From positions 20,413 through 84,412 of the forward strand of contig JAFVRJ010000021.1 of the NCBI GenBank assembly GCA_017504305.1: a DNA stretch of 64,000 nucleotides, given 5' to 3'. Source of the stretch: Clostridia bacterium (GTDB lineage Bacteria; Bacillota; Clostridia; Christensenellales; DTU072). The position numbers and the translations under genes are program-made. Positions 1 to 8,348 of this stretch are shown here, in pieces (position 1 is the stretch's first letter; each line of letters starts with the position of its first letter). The notes beneath the pieces are model-generated. The model was not told the origin of the DNA. It ran no database searches and worked only from the letters and a program-made list of their open reading frames with translations.

Positions 1-2
1 TA

Positions 3-800
3 CTTTTAACCGCGGAAGGCAAGGCAAAAGATATTTTGGAGTGCAAGACAGCTTACTCCGAAATGAGCTCTTTTTATATCCAACGCGAACTGCTCGTATA
101 CGGCAACTATAAAGAAGCCGTCCGCCGTAACATCAAAGATTATTTGGCGTCATATTATACCGAAAATGGAGCAAACTGGTTAACTAAAGTGCGTAAACGC
201 GAAACCGAAAGTCCGCAAAGCGGTGGCAACACCGAGTCGTCGTCAAGCGGTGGAAGCGGTCAAAGCGGAGGCTCTTCAAGCAGTGGAGGCGGAAGCGAAA
301 AGGTATACGTTTTGGAGTTCGATTCTTGCGCGATTATCCGTAAAAACGAGTTTTGTTTTAGCGGTAACGAGCAGGTTATAAGCGGTATAAACTTTGTTAC
401 CGCCTCGCTCGATAAGGGTGACGTCGTTGTAAAAGAAGGTAACGTTTCCTACTGTTTTTACATTGTAAAAAGCAAGTGTGATTTATCATACTCTCCAAAC
501 GACTACGAGGCAACGGCAAAGCTTAATATGGATTTATTCTTAAAGGAAATCGTCGATCCGAATTGCGTTAATTTTGATATTGCCGACGTCGAGCCCCCGC
601 CTTCAGTCAACGAGCTTGTTAAGACTTACGTAATAGATGCGGTTACCGCCGCCTTCGAACAATCGCGCGCCCGTGGCGTGGACATATTCGATTTATACGG
701 CGGATTTTACGGCAAAGCCGGGAAAAAGTGGTACGGTTTAAGCGAAAACTACCTCGAAAAGTCCTCTTTAAAGGTGGAAGTTAACGTCAAGTACTTTTAA
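3..800 (+). CDS. Ger(x)C family spore germination protein, C-terminal part (5' end outside window)
   Basis: The reading frame is open through the left edge, so the true start and any lipoprotein signal lie upstream; the TTG at 36 is not a credible start. Known Ger(x)C (GerAC-type) proteins are membrane-attached subunits of nutrient germinant receptors. The visible part fits that family: an early GKAKDIL segment matches the family's conserved first-domain stretch, a strand-rich middle (FDSCAIIRKNEF onward) fits the middle domain, and the C-terminus with DIFDLYGGFYGKAGKKW followed by a V-rich beta strand is the typical Ger(x)C ending. Unusual is a linker of about 30 residues made almost only of Ser and Gly (about 200-300 in nucleotides) between the two regions. 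Family call is from motif recognition only, with fairly good confidence. Confidence 0.72.
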   Translation, partial: LLTAEGKAKDILECKTAYSEMSSFYIQRELLVYGNYKEAVRRNIKDYLASYYTENGANWLTKVRKRETESPQSGGNTESSSSGGSGQSGGSSSSGGGSEKVYVLEFDSCAIIRKNEFCFSGNEQVISGINFVTASLDKGDVVVKEGNVSYCFYIVKSKCDLSYSPNDYEATAKLNMDLFLKEIVDPNCVNFDIADVEPPPSVNELVKTYVIDAVTAAFEQSRARGVDIFDLYGGFYGKAGKKWYGLSENYLEKSSLKVEVNVKYF

Positions 801-810
801 ATTTTTCCTA

Positions 811-839
811 TTGCATAAGCGCGCGCGTTATGTTATACT
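811..839 (+). promoter_or_regulatory. Sigma-A type promoter with GCGCGCGCG in the spacer
   Basis: A -35 box TTGCAT (811-816) and -10 box TATACT (834-839) are separated by exactly 17 bases. The spacer contains an alternating GC run. The promoter lies 35 bases before the ATG of the GPH transporter gene and an A/T-rich stretch (AAATTTTT) lies just upstream, like an UP element. The same layout recurs at the promoters near 59545 and 63115. Confidence 0.7.
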
Positions 840-873
840 AATAAAAGTATTGTAGCATGAGGAGTGTTTGCTT

Positions 874-3270
874 ATGCAATTAATTGAGAAAGTCAAATCT
901 TTAGTTACCGGTCTCTACGACGAAATCGTTTTGCACTGGAACCGTCCTGCTAAAGGCAATTACGTATCGTATAAGGAGTTATTAAACTACTCCATTGGCG
1001 GGTTTGGTAGACACATGGTTCTTTACTTGCTAACCTATATGGGTCTCTCGGCAAGTAATACCCTTATCGGATCTACCATCGGTATACGTCCGTTGCACTT
1101 ACAATATATGTCCATTATCCAAACGGTTCTTGGCATATTCTTTGCAATGTTCCGCGGTAAGATCATCGACAACACCCGCACTCGTATAGGTAAGTTCCGT
1201 CCTTATATAGCCTTTATGGGCTTCCCACTCGTTGCGGTTGCTTGCGTATATTGCTTCTTGCCGTTCGACACCATGACCTACAACAGCAAGTTGCTATGTA
1301 CCTTCTTCTTCACGATGGCAATAGCAATGTTCCAACCCATGTTCACCGATACCTACGTTGAACTCGGCAGCGTTATTACCCCTAACTCTAACGAACGTGC
1401 AAGGTTATTAACAATCAGCATCCTTATTGCATCCTTTGCTCCCACCGTTTATAACTTCTTAACTCCTCTTATCATCGGCGGTCTCGGCTGGTCGTTTACC
1501 GATATCAGAACTTACTGCTTTATAGTCGTACCTATTGCTGTAGTTGGCGTAAGCTTTAACTTATTTGCCGCCTTCGGATGCAAAGAGCGTGTTATTACCT
1601 CCAAGTCCTACACCCAAAAAGTAGGCTTGATTGAAGGTATGATGGGCATATATAAAAATAAGTATTGGTGGATTAAAAACATCGCTTCCATCATCGGCTT
1701 CCTTGAGGCATCATTCAGCGTTATCTTCGGATGGATGTACATATACGGCACTCAAGATATGACCGCTTATAGCTTGCTTAACACCTTGTATGGAACGGCA
1801 TCGACTATAGCTATGCTTATTACGCCCACCCTCTTGCGCAAGATTGGTAACCGCGGTATCTTGCTTTTCCACAACATTAGCAACATTATCTGTTTATCAA
1901 TAATGTTCCTTGTTTATAAATCTCCCATCTTGTTCTTTATCTGCATGTATTTGAACGCGGTATTTAACCAATTACAACTTGTTTACGACCCCGTTTTGAA
2001 TGCAGAAGTTAAAGATTACCAACAATTCCTTACCGGCAAGCGCGTCGACTTTATCTTGGGCGCAGCAGGTACCATTACCGTACCGATCACCCTCGCTACC
2101 GGCTTGGTAATACCTTTTATCTACGAGTCGATGGGCGTTACCACCAACTACGATATCCTCTACGATCCCGAAGTACGTAACAACATGTTCAACATGCTTT
2201 GCGCACTTTCTATCGTCGGTTCAGTATTGAACCTCATCCCCTTCTTCTTCTATCGTTTGTCTCGCGAAAAGCACACCATGATCGTCCAAGTTTTAAGAAG
2301 ACGTGCTGCTTTTGCCGACTATGCTAACAATACCATCACCGCAGAGCAAATCGTTGAGACCGTTGAGGCTCATCGCTCCATCCGCGCTATCATCGATGAA
2401 GAAGCTCCCGATATGAAGGCTGCTTACCAAGGCATCAAAAACGCTTTTGCTTTAAGAGCATCCAATCCCGAGCAACGCAAGTATAAGAAAGATGCTATCA
2501 AGGCTGCTTTCAAAAACTACGAAGCAATGAAGCATATCAAGGATAATAAGGAAGCTCTTGAGGAAATCTACTACGCTGAAGAAGGCAAATTCGAGCGTCC
2601 CAAGTATGCTTTCTTATTGAGCATAGCTCAAAAAATAAAAGAGTATACTCCTGCGGAAATCCGTAAGGTTGCATTTGCCGATCTCGGCATCGAAGTTCCC
2701 ACTGATAAAAAGCTCCTTGCTCTTTACAACAAAGAGGCAAAGCGCTTTGAGAAGATGATTGCTGAAATTAACAAGGTTTACGGCGATGATATCCCCGAAA
2801 GTCTCTATGAGAAAATCGAAGCTGCTCACGCTATAGTAGTTGAAGACATTAAGGATAAAGAAGCTATCAAAGCTCGTGACAAAGCCATCGACATTGCCGA
2901 AAAAGCACTCCTTAAATTTAACAAGGTATTCAACTATTATAACATCAAGCTTGACCTTGTAGCTGAATCTGAAAATAGACTATACTACTCCGAAATCGAA
3001 GCTAAATACGAAGAAGCCGTATTGGAAGTTCAACGCAAGGAAGAGGAATTAACTCGCAAAGAAGCTGAAGAACGTGAACGTAAAAAACAAGAAATCGCTG
3101 AAGCTAAGCGTGCTCGTTTTGAGTCTTTCTCCCCTGAAAAACAAGCAAAGATTTTAGCTCGCCAAGAGAAGGCTGCCGCCAAGAAAGCAGCTAAAGCAAA
3201 AGCTACCGAAGCTCAAATAGAGGAAGCGGCTGCAAGCGATGACCAATCAAACGAAGGAGGTAACGAATAA
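874..3270 (+). CDS. GPH-type (MFS) transporter with long C-terminal helical extension
   Basis: This is a multi-pass membrane transporter related to the glycoside-pentoside-hexuronide:cation symporters. The first ~465 residues hold about 12 hydrophobic segments and the family hallmark D-N-T-R-T-R-I-G-K-F-R-P-Y after the second segment, plus DYQQFLTGKR later, which matches DYQQYKTGKR in the paralog at 19034-20560. ATG 874 is chosen because AGGAG at 860-864 sits nine bases upstream; the in-frame TTG at 868 would be too close. The last ~330 residues are not part of a normal symporter of ~460-510 residues. They are charged, Ala/Lys/Glu-rich and predicted helical or coiled-coil, ending in a very acidic tail. 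The next gene starts on its stop codon (TAATG). Substrate unknown. Confidence 0.8.
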   Translation: MQLIEKVKSLVTGLYDEIVLHWNRPAKGNYVSYKELLNYSIGGFGRHMVLYLLTYMGLSASNTLIGSTIGIRPLHLQYMSIIQTVLGIFFAMFRGKIIDNTRTRIGKFRPYIAFMGFPLVAVACVYCFLPFDTMTYNSKLLCTFFFTMAIAMFQPMFTDTYVELGSVITPNSNERARLLTISILIASFAPTVYNFLTPLIIGGLGWSFTDIRTYCFIVVPIAVVGVSFNLFAAFGCKERVITSKSYTQKVGLIEGMMGIYKNKYWWIKNIASIIGFLEASFSVIFGWMYIYGTQDMTAYSLLNTLYGTASTIAMLITPTLLRKIGNRGILLFHNISNIICLSIMFLVYKSPILFFICMYLNAVFNQLQLVYDPVLNAEVKDYQQFLTGKRVDFILGAAGTITVPITLATGLVIPFIYESMGVTTNYDILYDPEVRNNMFNMLCALSIVGSVLNLIPFFFYRLSREKHTMIVQVLRRRAAFADYANNTITAEQIVETVEAHRSIRAIIDEEAPDMKAAYQGIKNAFALRASNPEQRKYKKDAIKAAFKNYEAMKHIKDNKEALEEIYYAEEGKFERPKYAFLLSIAQKIKEYTPAEIRKVAFADLGIEVPTDKKLLALYNKEAKRFEKMIAEINKVYGDDIPESLYEKIEAAHAIVVEDIKDKEAIKARDKAIDIAEKALLKFNKVFNYYNIKLDLVAESENRLYYSEIEAKYEEAVLEVQRKEEELTRKEAEERERKKQEIAEAKRARFESFSPEKQAKILARQEKAAAKKAAKAKATEAQIEEAAASDDQSNEGGNE

Positions 3271-4157
3271 TGAAAAAAACTGTTAGATTGTTATTAATCG
3301 TTGCTCTTGTATCCATAATGCTCTTAACCTCCTTGCTGGTAGGTTGTAAGCGTCTTCCCCCCGATGAAGGATTCGATGCCATCCAAGCAGCTATCGAACA
3401 TACCCTTTCCGGACACAACCCCTACATCTTCTATTGGAAGGAAAGTTTCGCTACCCCGAGAGAGGGCACTTCTAACCTCGTTGTAACCACCACTGCTAAC
3501 GTTCTTTGCGATATCGACCGCGACTATAATTTTGTTAAAAAGAACAATGACCTCGATTACAGCTACGATAATATCGCAGGTCTTAAGGCCAGAGTAACCA
3601 AATCCTACGACGGCAAAACCGTATACGAACTTTTCTGTGGCGTAAACGAAGATGGTAACTCTACGCTTGCTGAACGCGGTTCTCTCGATTCCACCACCGC
3701 CCTCGGCGCCGACTTCAAAGACGCTAACAACAAATATACCTTCCAAGATATTACCGCTGAAGCCTATACTCAAAGCCAAGCTTTCAGCTCTAACTACTCA
3801 CTTGAAGTAAAGCTTGCCGAGCTTCGCTCGCTTAAGAGAGAAGACCTTATCATCGAAGAAGGCGCAGTTGAAAAGAAGATTAACGTTACCACCATCAAGT
3901 GCAAATTGAGCGATGCTTATTGCCAAAGCTACCGTGAAGCTAACGGTACCAATAGTGTTCTCGAAGGCAAATACGTCGTTATCGAACTTTCCTACGACCG
4001 CATCGCGTCCATAACCGTATACCAAAAAGACCCTGCTGCAGGCGATAGCAATGCAACCGGCATACTTGCTCTTGAATATGAAAGCTACAAATTCGAAGTG
4101 GTTTATACCGGTCCCAAGTTCGTAGTTCCAGCCAAGACCAGCGAAAACTCTAAATAG
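3270..4157 (+). CDS. Predicted lipoprotein of unknown function
   Basis: The start ATG overlaps the transporter stop by one base and has AAGGAGG nine bases upstream, so it is translated with the transporter. The leader MKKTVRLLLIVALVS continues as a hydrophobic stretch to a lipobox L-V-G-C with Cys26, so the mature protein should be anchored to the outer face of the membrane. The rest (~270 residues) is strand-rich with many Tyr, Asp and Lys residues and no motif that I recognise. Co-transcription with a sugar-type transporter and a deacetylase suggests a ligand-binding or processing accessory role, which is inference only. Confidence 0.75.
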   Translation: MKKTVRLLLIVALVSIMLLTSLLVGCKRLPPDEGFDAIQAAIEHTLSGHNPYIFYWKESFATPREGTSNLVVTTTANVLCDIDRDYNFVKKNNDLDYSYDNIAGLKARVTKSYDGKTVYELFCGVNEDGNSTLAERGSLDSTTALGADFKDANNKYTFQDITAEAYTQSQAFSSNYSLEVKLAELRSLKREDLIIEEGAVEKKINVTTIKCKLSDAYCQSYREANGTNSVLEGKYVVIELSYDRIASITVYQKDPAAGDSNATGILALEYESYKFEVVYTGPKFVVPAKTSENSK

Positions 4158-4172
4158 GCAAAGGAGGACGTT

Positions 4173-4952
4173 ATGTCACTTATAACTTGGCTACTCAAAA
4201 AGTTTATAGTACCCATCCCGAAGATTAAAAACTTCGATGAATATCTATTCATTGGCCCCCACCCCGACGACATCGAAGTCGGCGCTGGAGCAACGGTATC
4301 TCGCCTTGTAGAAATGGGCAAGAAAGTTACATATTTGATCGCCACAGACGGCTGTTACGGTTCCCCAACTGCCGATTATGACAAAAAGGAGTTGATCGCA
4401 ACTCGTCAAAAAGAGTCAATCGCGGCAGCGGAACTTTTAGGCGTCAAGGACGTACATTTCCTCCCCTTTTCGGACGGCGGATTATACGACCAAAAAGAGC
4501 TTACCATTGCTATTGCCAAAAAGATTGTAGAGATTAAACCCAAGGCTGTTTTTGCACCCGATCCCAATCTGCAAACAGAGTGCCATATAGACCATCTTAA
4601 CGTAGGCAAGGCGTGCGCTAACGCCTATCACTTATGCGCCAACGCTCCCTTTGCAAAAGAGTTTGCAGGCCTCGACCCCGCCACCCCCGAAATGCTTGCG
4701 TTCTACTATACCGATAGCCCCAACACCTATTTCAAGACGGGTGCCAAGCACCTCAAAAAGCAAAAGGAAGCACTAAAGCTATTCGCTTCTCAAATGGAGT
4801 TTAAAGAAAAAGGCTTTGGCGACGGCGACTTTATTATGCTGTATAACCACTTCCGCTCGATTAGATTCGGTATCAAAACGCTAAAAGGCAGAGCGGACGG
4901 ATTTAGATGTCTTGGCAATACGCACACCCATTGTTGCGCCGAAAAAATCTAA
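4173..4952 (+). CDS. PIG-L/LmbE family zinc-dependent N-deacetylase
   Basis: The family removes acetyl groups from N-acetylglucosamine-type sugars (for example in BshB, MshB and PIG-L). The metal-binding motif P-H-P-D-D is seen near residue 30, followed by an E-V-G-A-G segment, and the third metal ligand region H-I-D-H about 105 residues later. ATDGCYGSP and TRQKESIAAAELLGV are typical family segments. Length (259) is normal. A good AGGAGG precedes the ATG. It is the last gene of the operon and is followed by an intrinsic terminator. No signal peptide follows the start, so it is probably cytoplasmic and acts on imported acetylated sugars; the actual substrate cannot be told. Confidence 0.85.
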   Translation: MSLITWLLKKFIVPIPKIKNFDEYLFIGPHPDDIEVGAGATVSRLVEMGKKVTYLIATDGCYGSPTADYDKKELIATRQKESIAAAELLGVKDVHFLPFSDGGLYDQKELTIAIAKKIVEIKPKAVFAPDPNLQTECHIDHLNVGKACANAYHLCANAPFAKEFAGLDPATPEMLAFYYTDSPNTYFKTGAKHLKKQKEALKLFASQMEFKEKGFGDGDFIMLYNHFRSIRFGIKTLKGRADGFRCLGNTHTHCCAEKI

Positions 4953-4978
4953 CCTTTACCCTTAATTTATACGATCAA

Positions 4979-5002
4979 AGCACCTTAAAGGTGCTTTTTT
5001 CT
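4979..5002 (+). terminator. Intrinsic terminator after deacetylase gene
   Basis: The arms AGCACC and GGTGCT flank a short A/T loop and are followed directly by a run of T residues. It closes the 874-4952 operon. Confidence 0.85.
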
Positions 5003-5011
5003 TTTTATCGC

Positions 5012-5040
5012 TTGTAAAACTCATCATACTATAGTATGAT
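5012..5040 (+). promoter_or_regulatory. Promoter of second GPH operon with overlapping 18-bp palindrome
   Basis: A -35 box TTGTAA (5012-5017) and -10 box TATGAT (5035-5040) are 17 bases apart. A perfect 18-bp palindrome with half-site ATCATACTA occupies 5023-5040, covering the spacer half and the whole -10 box. That position suits a repressor operator that blocks RNA polymerase. The regulator is not in the window. Confidence 0.7.
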
Positions 5041-5068
5041 ATATGCGTATAACCTATAGGAGGCGTTT

Positions 5069-6607
5069 ATGTCTACAAAAGTTAAAAAAGTTAAACCTCA
5101 AGTTGACAAAACCAACCCCGACTACATCCCTCTAAAGGAAAAACTCGCCTATGGCGTAGGCGCTTTGATGGATGGTGGCGGTGTTGCTCTTATGTCCTGC
5201 GTCATGCTCAACTACATGACCGACGGGCTCGGCATCGAAATGGCTATAGCAAGTACCATCATGATGTTAGCAAAGCTTTGGGATGCTATCACCGACCCGC
5301 TCATGGGCTTTATCTCCGACAACACCCGTTCTCGCTTCGGCAGACGTAAGCCTTATATGTTCGTCGGCGGTATTATGCTTCTCGTTTGCTTACTCTTATT
5401 GTTCTTGCCCATCAAAGATTACGGCATGAACGTTCCCGGTATGGTTGCTTATATGGTCGTTATGTACCTACTTTGGAATACCTTCTCAACGCTCACACAA
5501 GTTCCGTACTGCTCCCTCGCAAGCGACATCTCCCCCTCGTTCAAAGAACGCAATAACGCTAACACCGTTAAACTCGTTTTCAGCTCCGCCGCCGCAGGTA
5601 TCGCATACGTAGTTCCGCTACTCGTTCTCGAAGCTTATACCGAGCCCGAAGCAGCCTTCTTGCCCGCAATTACCGCAACCCAGTTCTGGCTAATCATTTC
5701 CATACTGTTCGGCTTATTGTTCGGCGGTGGCTTGGTAATTACCGCGCTATTCGTAAAAGAAAGAATTCAACCCATTACCCCAAAAGTAAAGTTCGACATC
5801 AAATCTTTCTTCCGCGATTACGCCTCCCCCTTCCGCAATAAATCCTTCCGTTGGCACATCGTTATGTATGCATCCGCATTTATGTGCATGGATATGATAA
5901 GCGCTCTTGCCGTTTACTACGCTACCGACGTTTGGCACGGCGCTAAATTATTCGGCATGAACTTCTCATCCTTGTTCATCGTCGCTCCCCTCATGGTCGC
6001 TGCAGTAGTAGCCTTCCCCTTGGTTAGATTCGTAATGGATAAGAAAACCAAACAGTTCGCTTTCCGCATCGGTCTACCCTTCTATATTTTGGGCGGTATT
6101 TTGCTTGCAGTACTCGATCCCGAGTGGACACCTCCCATTGTTATACCAATTGTTGCCTTCTTTATGGGACTCGGCTTCGGTGGCGCTCAAATGATGCCTT
6201 GGATTATCTTCCCCGATACCGTTGACGTTGCAGAGTTTGCAACCGGCGAACGTCCCACTGGCTCTTATAGCGGTATGATGACGCTCATCCGTAAGTGCGC
6301 TGGTGCGTTAGGCGTTGGTATGATCGGTTGGATTTTGGTCGACTACGTCGAAAGCGACAACTCCGTTTACATCCAACAAACCGATGCTACCTTGCTCACC
6401 ATCCGCTTGTTGATGGGTATCGCTATTGCAGTACTTATCTCCATCGCTATGTTCGCTTCCTTCAAGTTTAAGGTTACCAACAAAAAGCTTACCCGCATGC
6501 GCTACTTTATGGATTTGAACCGCGCAGGTCAACTTGATACCATCACCGAAGAAGAAGCCGCTGAACGCGATCAAATGATTGCAGAATTATACGGAAAGGT
6601 AAAATAA
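5069..6607 (+). CDS. GPH family sugar:cation symporter
   Basis: This 512-residue protein is a normal-length member of the glycoside-pentoside-hexuronide:cation symporter family, which imports glycosides, pentoses or hexuronides with Na+ or H+. It shows KLAYGVGALMDGGG near the N-terminus, the family motif D-P-L-M-G-F-I-S-D-N-T-R-S-R-F-G-R-R-K-P after the second helix, VPYCSLASDI in helix four, and PDTVDVAEFATGERPTG in the C-terminal half. ATG 5069 has TAGGAGG six bases upstream. It starts a long run of co-directional genes that ends with a GH95 fucosidase, and the promoter has an operator-like palindrome. The transported sugar is likely a small glycoside, but this is inferred. Confidence 0.9.
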   Translation: MSTKVKKVKPQVDKTNPDYIPLKEKLAYGVGALMDGGGVALMSCVMLNYMTDGLGIEMAIASTIMMLAKLWDAITDPLMGFISDNTRSRFGRRKPYMFVGGIMLLVCLLLLFLPIKDYGMNVPGMVAYMVVMYLLWNTFSTLTQVPYCSLASDISPSFKERNNANTVKLVFSSAAAGIAYVVPLLVLEAYTEPEAAFLPAITATQFWLIISILFGLLFGGGLVITALFVKERIQPITPKVKFDIKSFFRDYASPFRNKSFRWHIVMYASAFMCMDMISALAVYYATDVWHGAKLFGMNFSSLFIVAPLMVAAVVAFPLVRFVMDKKTKQFAFRIGLPFYILGGILLAVLDPEWTPPIVIPIVAFFMGLGFGGAQMMPWIIFPDTVDVAEFATGERPTGSYSGMMTLIRKCAGALGVGMIGWILVDYVESDNSVYIQQTDATLLTIRLLMGIAIAVLISIAMFASFKFKVTNKKLTRMRYFMDLNRAGQLDTITEEEAAERDQMIAELYGKVK

Positions 6608-6609
6608 TT

Positions 6610-6900
6610 ATGGTTAAACACATCGTTTTATTTAAACTCAAAGATAACTCTCTCGCAAATTGCGAAAAGGCTAAAGAGGTTTTGCTCTCTATGCAAGGCA
6701 ACGTGCCCGAACTTCGCTCGATCGAAGTAGGCATCGACTTTTTACACTCCGGTAGATCTTACGACGTTGCGCTCATCGTTACCGTAGATAGCAAGGAAGC
6801 CCTCGAAAGTTATCAAAAAGACCCCTATCACTGTTCGGTTGTTAAACCGCATATGCACGCCGTCCGCGAAGGTAGCGTTGCTTTAGATTTTGAATTTTAG
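6610..6900 (+). CDS. Dabb (stress-responsive alpha/beta barrel) domain protein
   Basis: A 96-residue protein that begins two bases after the symporter stop. MVKHIVLFKLKD at the start, ELRSIEVGIDF in the middle and YDVALIVTVDSKEALESYQ followed by P-Y-H are the usual features of the Dabb dimeric ferredoxin-like fold. Members are small cytoplasmic proteins of mostly unknown role, often next to carbohydrate genes. Start ATG 6610 uses an AAAGG inside the end of the upstream gene. Confidence 0.85.
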   Translation: MVKHIVLFKLKDNSLANCEKAKEVLLSMQGNVPELRSIEVGIDFLHSGRSYDVALIVTVDSKEALESYQKDPYHCSVVKPHMHAVREGSVALDFEF

Positions 6901-6912
6901 GTAGGTGATACT

Positions 6913-7458
6913 ATGGCTGATAAATTCTATACCGTTGATCTAAACGGCTACTCTCACGATTTGCCGATAATGCCTATCGGTGATATAAAGATTTGCTTTT
7001 TTAACCTACACGGCGCACAAGAGCTAACCGAGCATTGCGGTAAAGAGCTTGCAAAACTCGCTTGCCCCGAAACGGAAGTTGTCATAACCGCCGAAAGCAA
7101 AGGTCTACAACTTGCCCACTGCGTAGCTCGCGAACTCAATCAAAAACTATACGCCGTTGCCCGCAAATCTAAAAAGCTCTATATGCAAGACGGCATCAGC
7201 GTAACAGTTAAGTCCATTACCACCGGAGGCGAACAAACCTTATACCTATCCAACCACGATACCGAGCTTATCAAAGGTAAAAAGGTTGCTATCGTCGACG
7301 ACGTAATTTCCACCGGCGGTAGCTTAAAGGGTCTTGAGGCTCTTGTAGAAAAAGCAGGCGGTATTATCGTCGATAGACTATTCGTACTTGCCGAAGGCGA
7401 TGCTAAAGACCGCGATAACGTAAAATATATTGCCACTATCCCGATTATTACCGACTAA
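6913..7458 (+). CDS. Phosphoribosyltransferase, adenine PRT-like
   Basis: The PRPP-binding signature VAIVDDVISTGGS is clear near residue 125-137, where V-D-D-V precedes the T-G-G loop. VVITAESKGLQLAH is the PRT loop-I region seen in adenine/xanthine-type PRTs. Length 181 is typical. The family joins a purine base to PRPP to form a nucleotide; the base used here cannot be told. The N-terminal 30 residues (NGYSHDLPIMPIGD) differ from classical Apt, so I leave it unnamed. The stop overlaps the start of the next gene (TAATG), so the two are translationally coupled. Confidence 0.8.
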   Translation: MADKFYTVDLNGYSHDLPIMPIGDIKICFFNLHGAQELTEHCGKELAKLACPETEVVITAESKGLQLAHCVARELNQKLYAVARKSKKLYMQDGISVTVKSITTGGEQTLYLSNHDTELIKGKKVAIVDDVISTGGSLKGLEALVEKAGGIIVDRLFVLAEGDAKDRDNVKYIATIPIITD

Positions 7459-8348
7459 TGCACACCCCCACCAAAGAAGACTTAAATAACCTTTATAAAC
7501 TGCTCGGCTACCGCCTCGTTGAAGATACACAGTACTCGTTAACGACGGTAGTCGGTTGGTTTAAAAACCGTAGCGTCCTCGTCGAAACCACCGAGGAATA
7601 TGCTATTATGTCATGCAAATTCGACCAAACCACCGTGTTTTTTGCGCCCCTTACCGCCAATAAGGAGCTATTTCCTTTTGCAGTAAAAAAATGTGAAGAA
7701 TACGGCGCTACGCGAATTAACGGCTTAAACGAGTGGCAATCGGCAATCATTAAAGATATGGGTTATTCGCTAAAATTCAACCGCGACTATAGCGAGTACC
7801 TATATAACCCGGACGACCTCATTTACCTAAAAGGTAAAAAGTTCCACGCAAAGCGCAACTTCATCAACGGAGTCAACTATCCTTACGAGTTTCGCTCGTA
7901 TGAGCCAAGTGATCGCACCGAGCTTGATAAGCTGTTTTATAAATGGAACGTGCTACACGTCGACGGAGCCGAAAACCTTACCGACGATGAAATAAAACAA
8001 AAGATCGCAGAGGAAGGCGAACAACAAGTTATAGACGCCGTTCTCGACGATTTAAACGCCTTTAACCTATTTGCCGACGTGCTAATTACCGATGGTAAAA
8101 TCATTGGTTTTGCCGCCGGTGAAATTCTCCCAAACGGCATCGGTGCCATTTACTTCGAAAAGGGAGATATCGATTACAAGGGAATTTACCCCCTACTCGA
8201 CAATGCCTTTTGCAAAAAGCATTTTGACGGCGGAGTGGTAAAATATATTAATAAACAAGAAGATATGGGCGTAGAGGGCTTGCGCAAATCAAAATTAAGC
8301 TATAATCCCGTTAAGTTTGCAGAGCGCTACAACGCCAAAAAGATATAA
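7458..8348 (+). CDS. DUF2156 domain protein (phosphatidylglycerol lysyltransferase C-terminal-like, GNAT fold)
   Basis: The sequence YLYNPDDLIYLKGKKFHAKR near residue 115-134 is the hallmark of the DUF2156 family. Members are cytoplasmic proteins with a doubled GNAT-like fold related to the aminoacyl-lipid synthases MprF, though the stand-alone ones lack the membrane flippase half. This one has no membrane segments and 296 residues, which is the usual length. The start overlaps the previous stop by one base and its own stop overlaps the WalJ start, so it is inside a coupled gene string. Its biochemical activity is not known. Confidence 0.8.
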   Translation: MHTPTKEDLNNLYKLLGYRLVEDTQYSLTTVVGWFKNRSVLVETTEEYAIMSCKFDQTTVFFAPLTANKELFPFAVKKCEEYGATRINGLNEWQSAIIKDMGYSLKFNRDYSEYLYNPDDLIYLKGKKFHAKRNFINGVNYPYEFRSYEPSDRTELDKLFYKWNVLHVDGAENLTDDEIKQKIAEEGEQQVIDAVLDDLNAFNLFADVLITDGKIIGFAAGEILPNGIGAIYFEKGDIDYKGIYPLLDNAFCKKHFDGGVVKYINKQEDMGVEGLRKSKLSYNPVKFAERYNAKKI

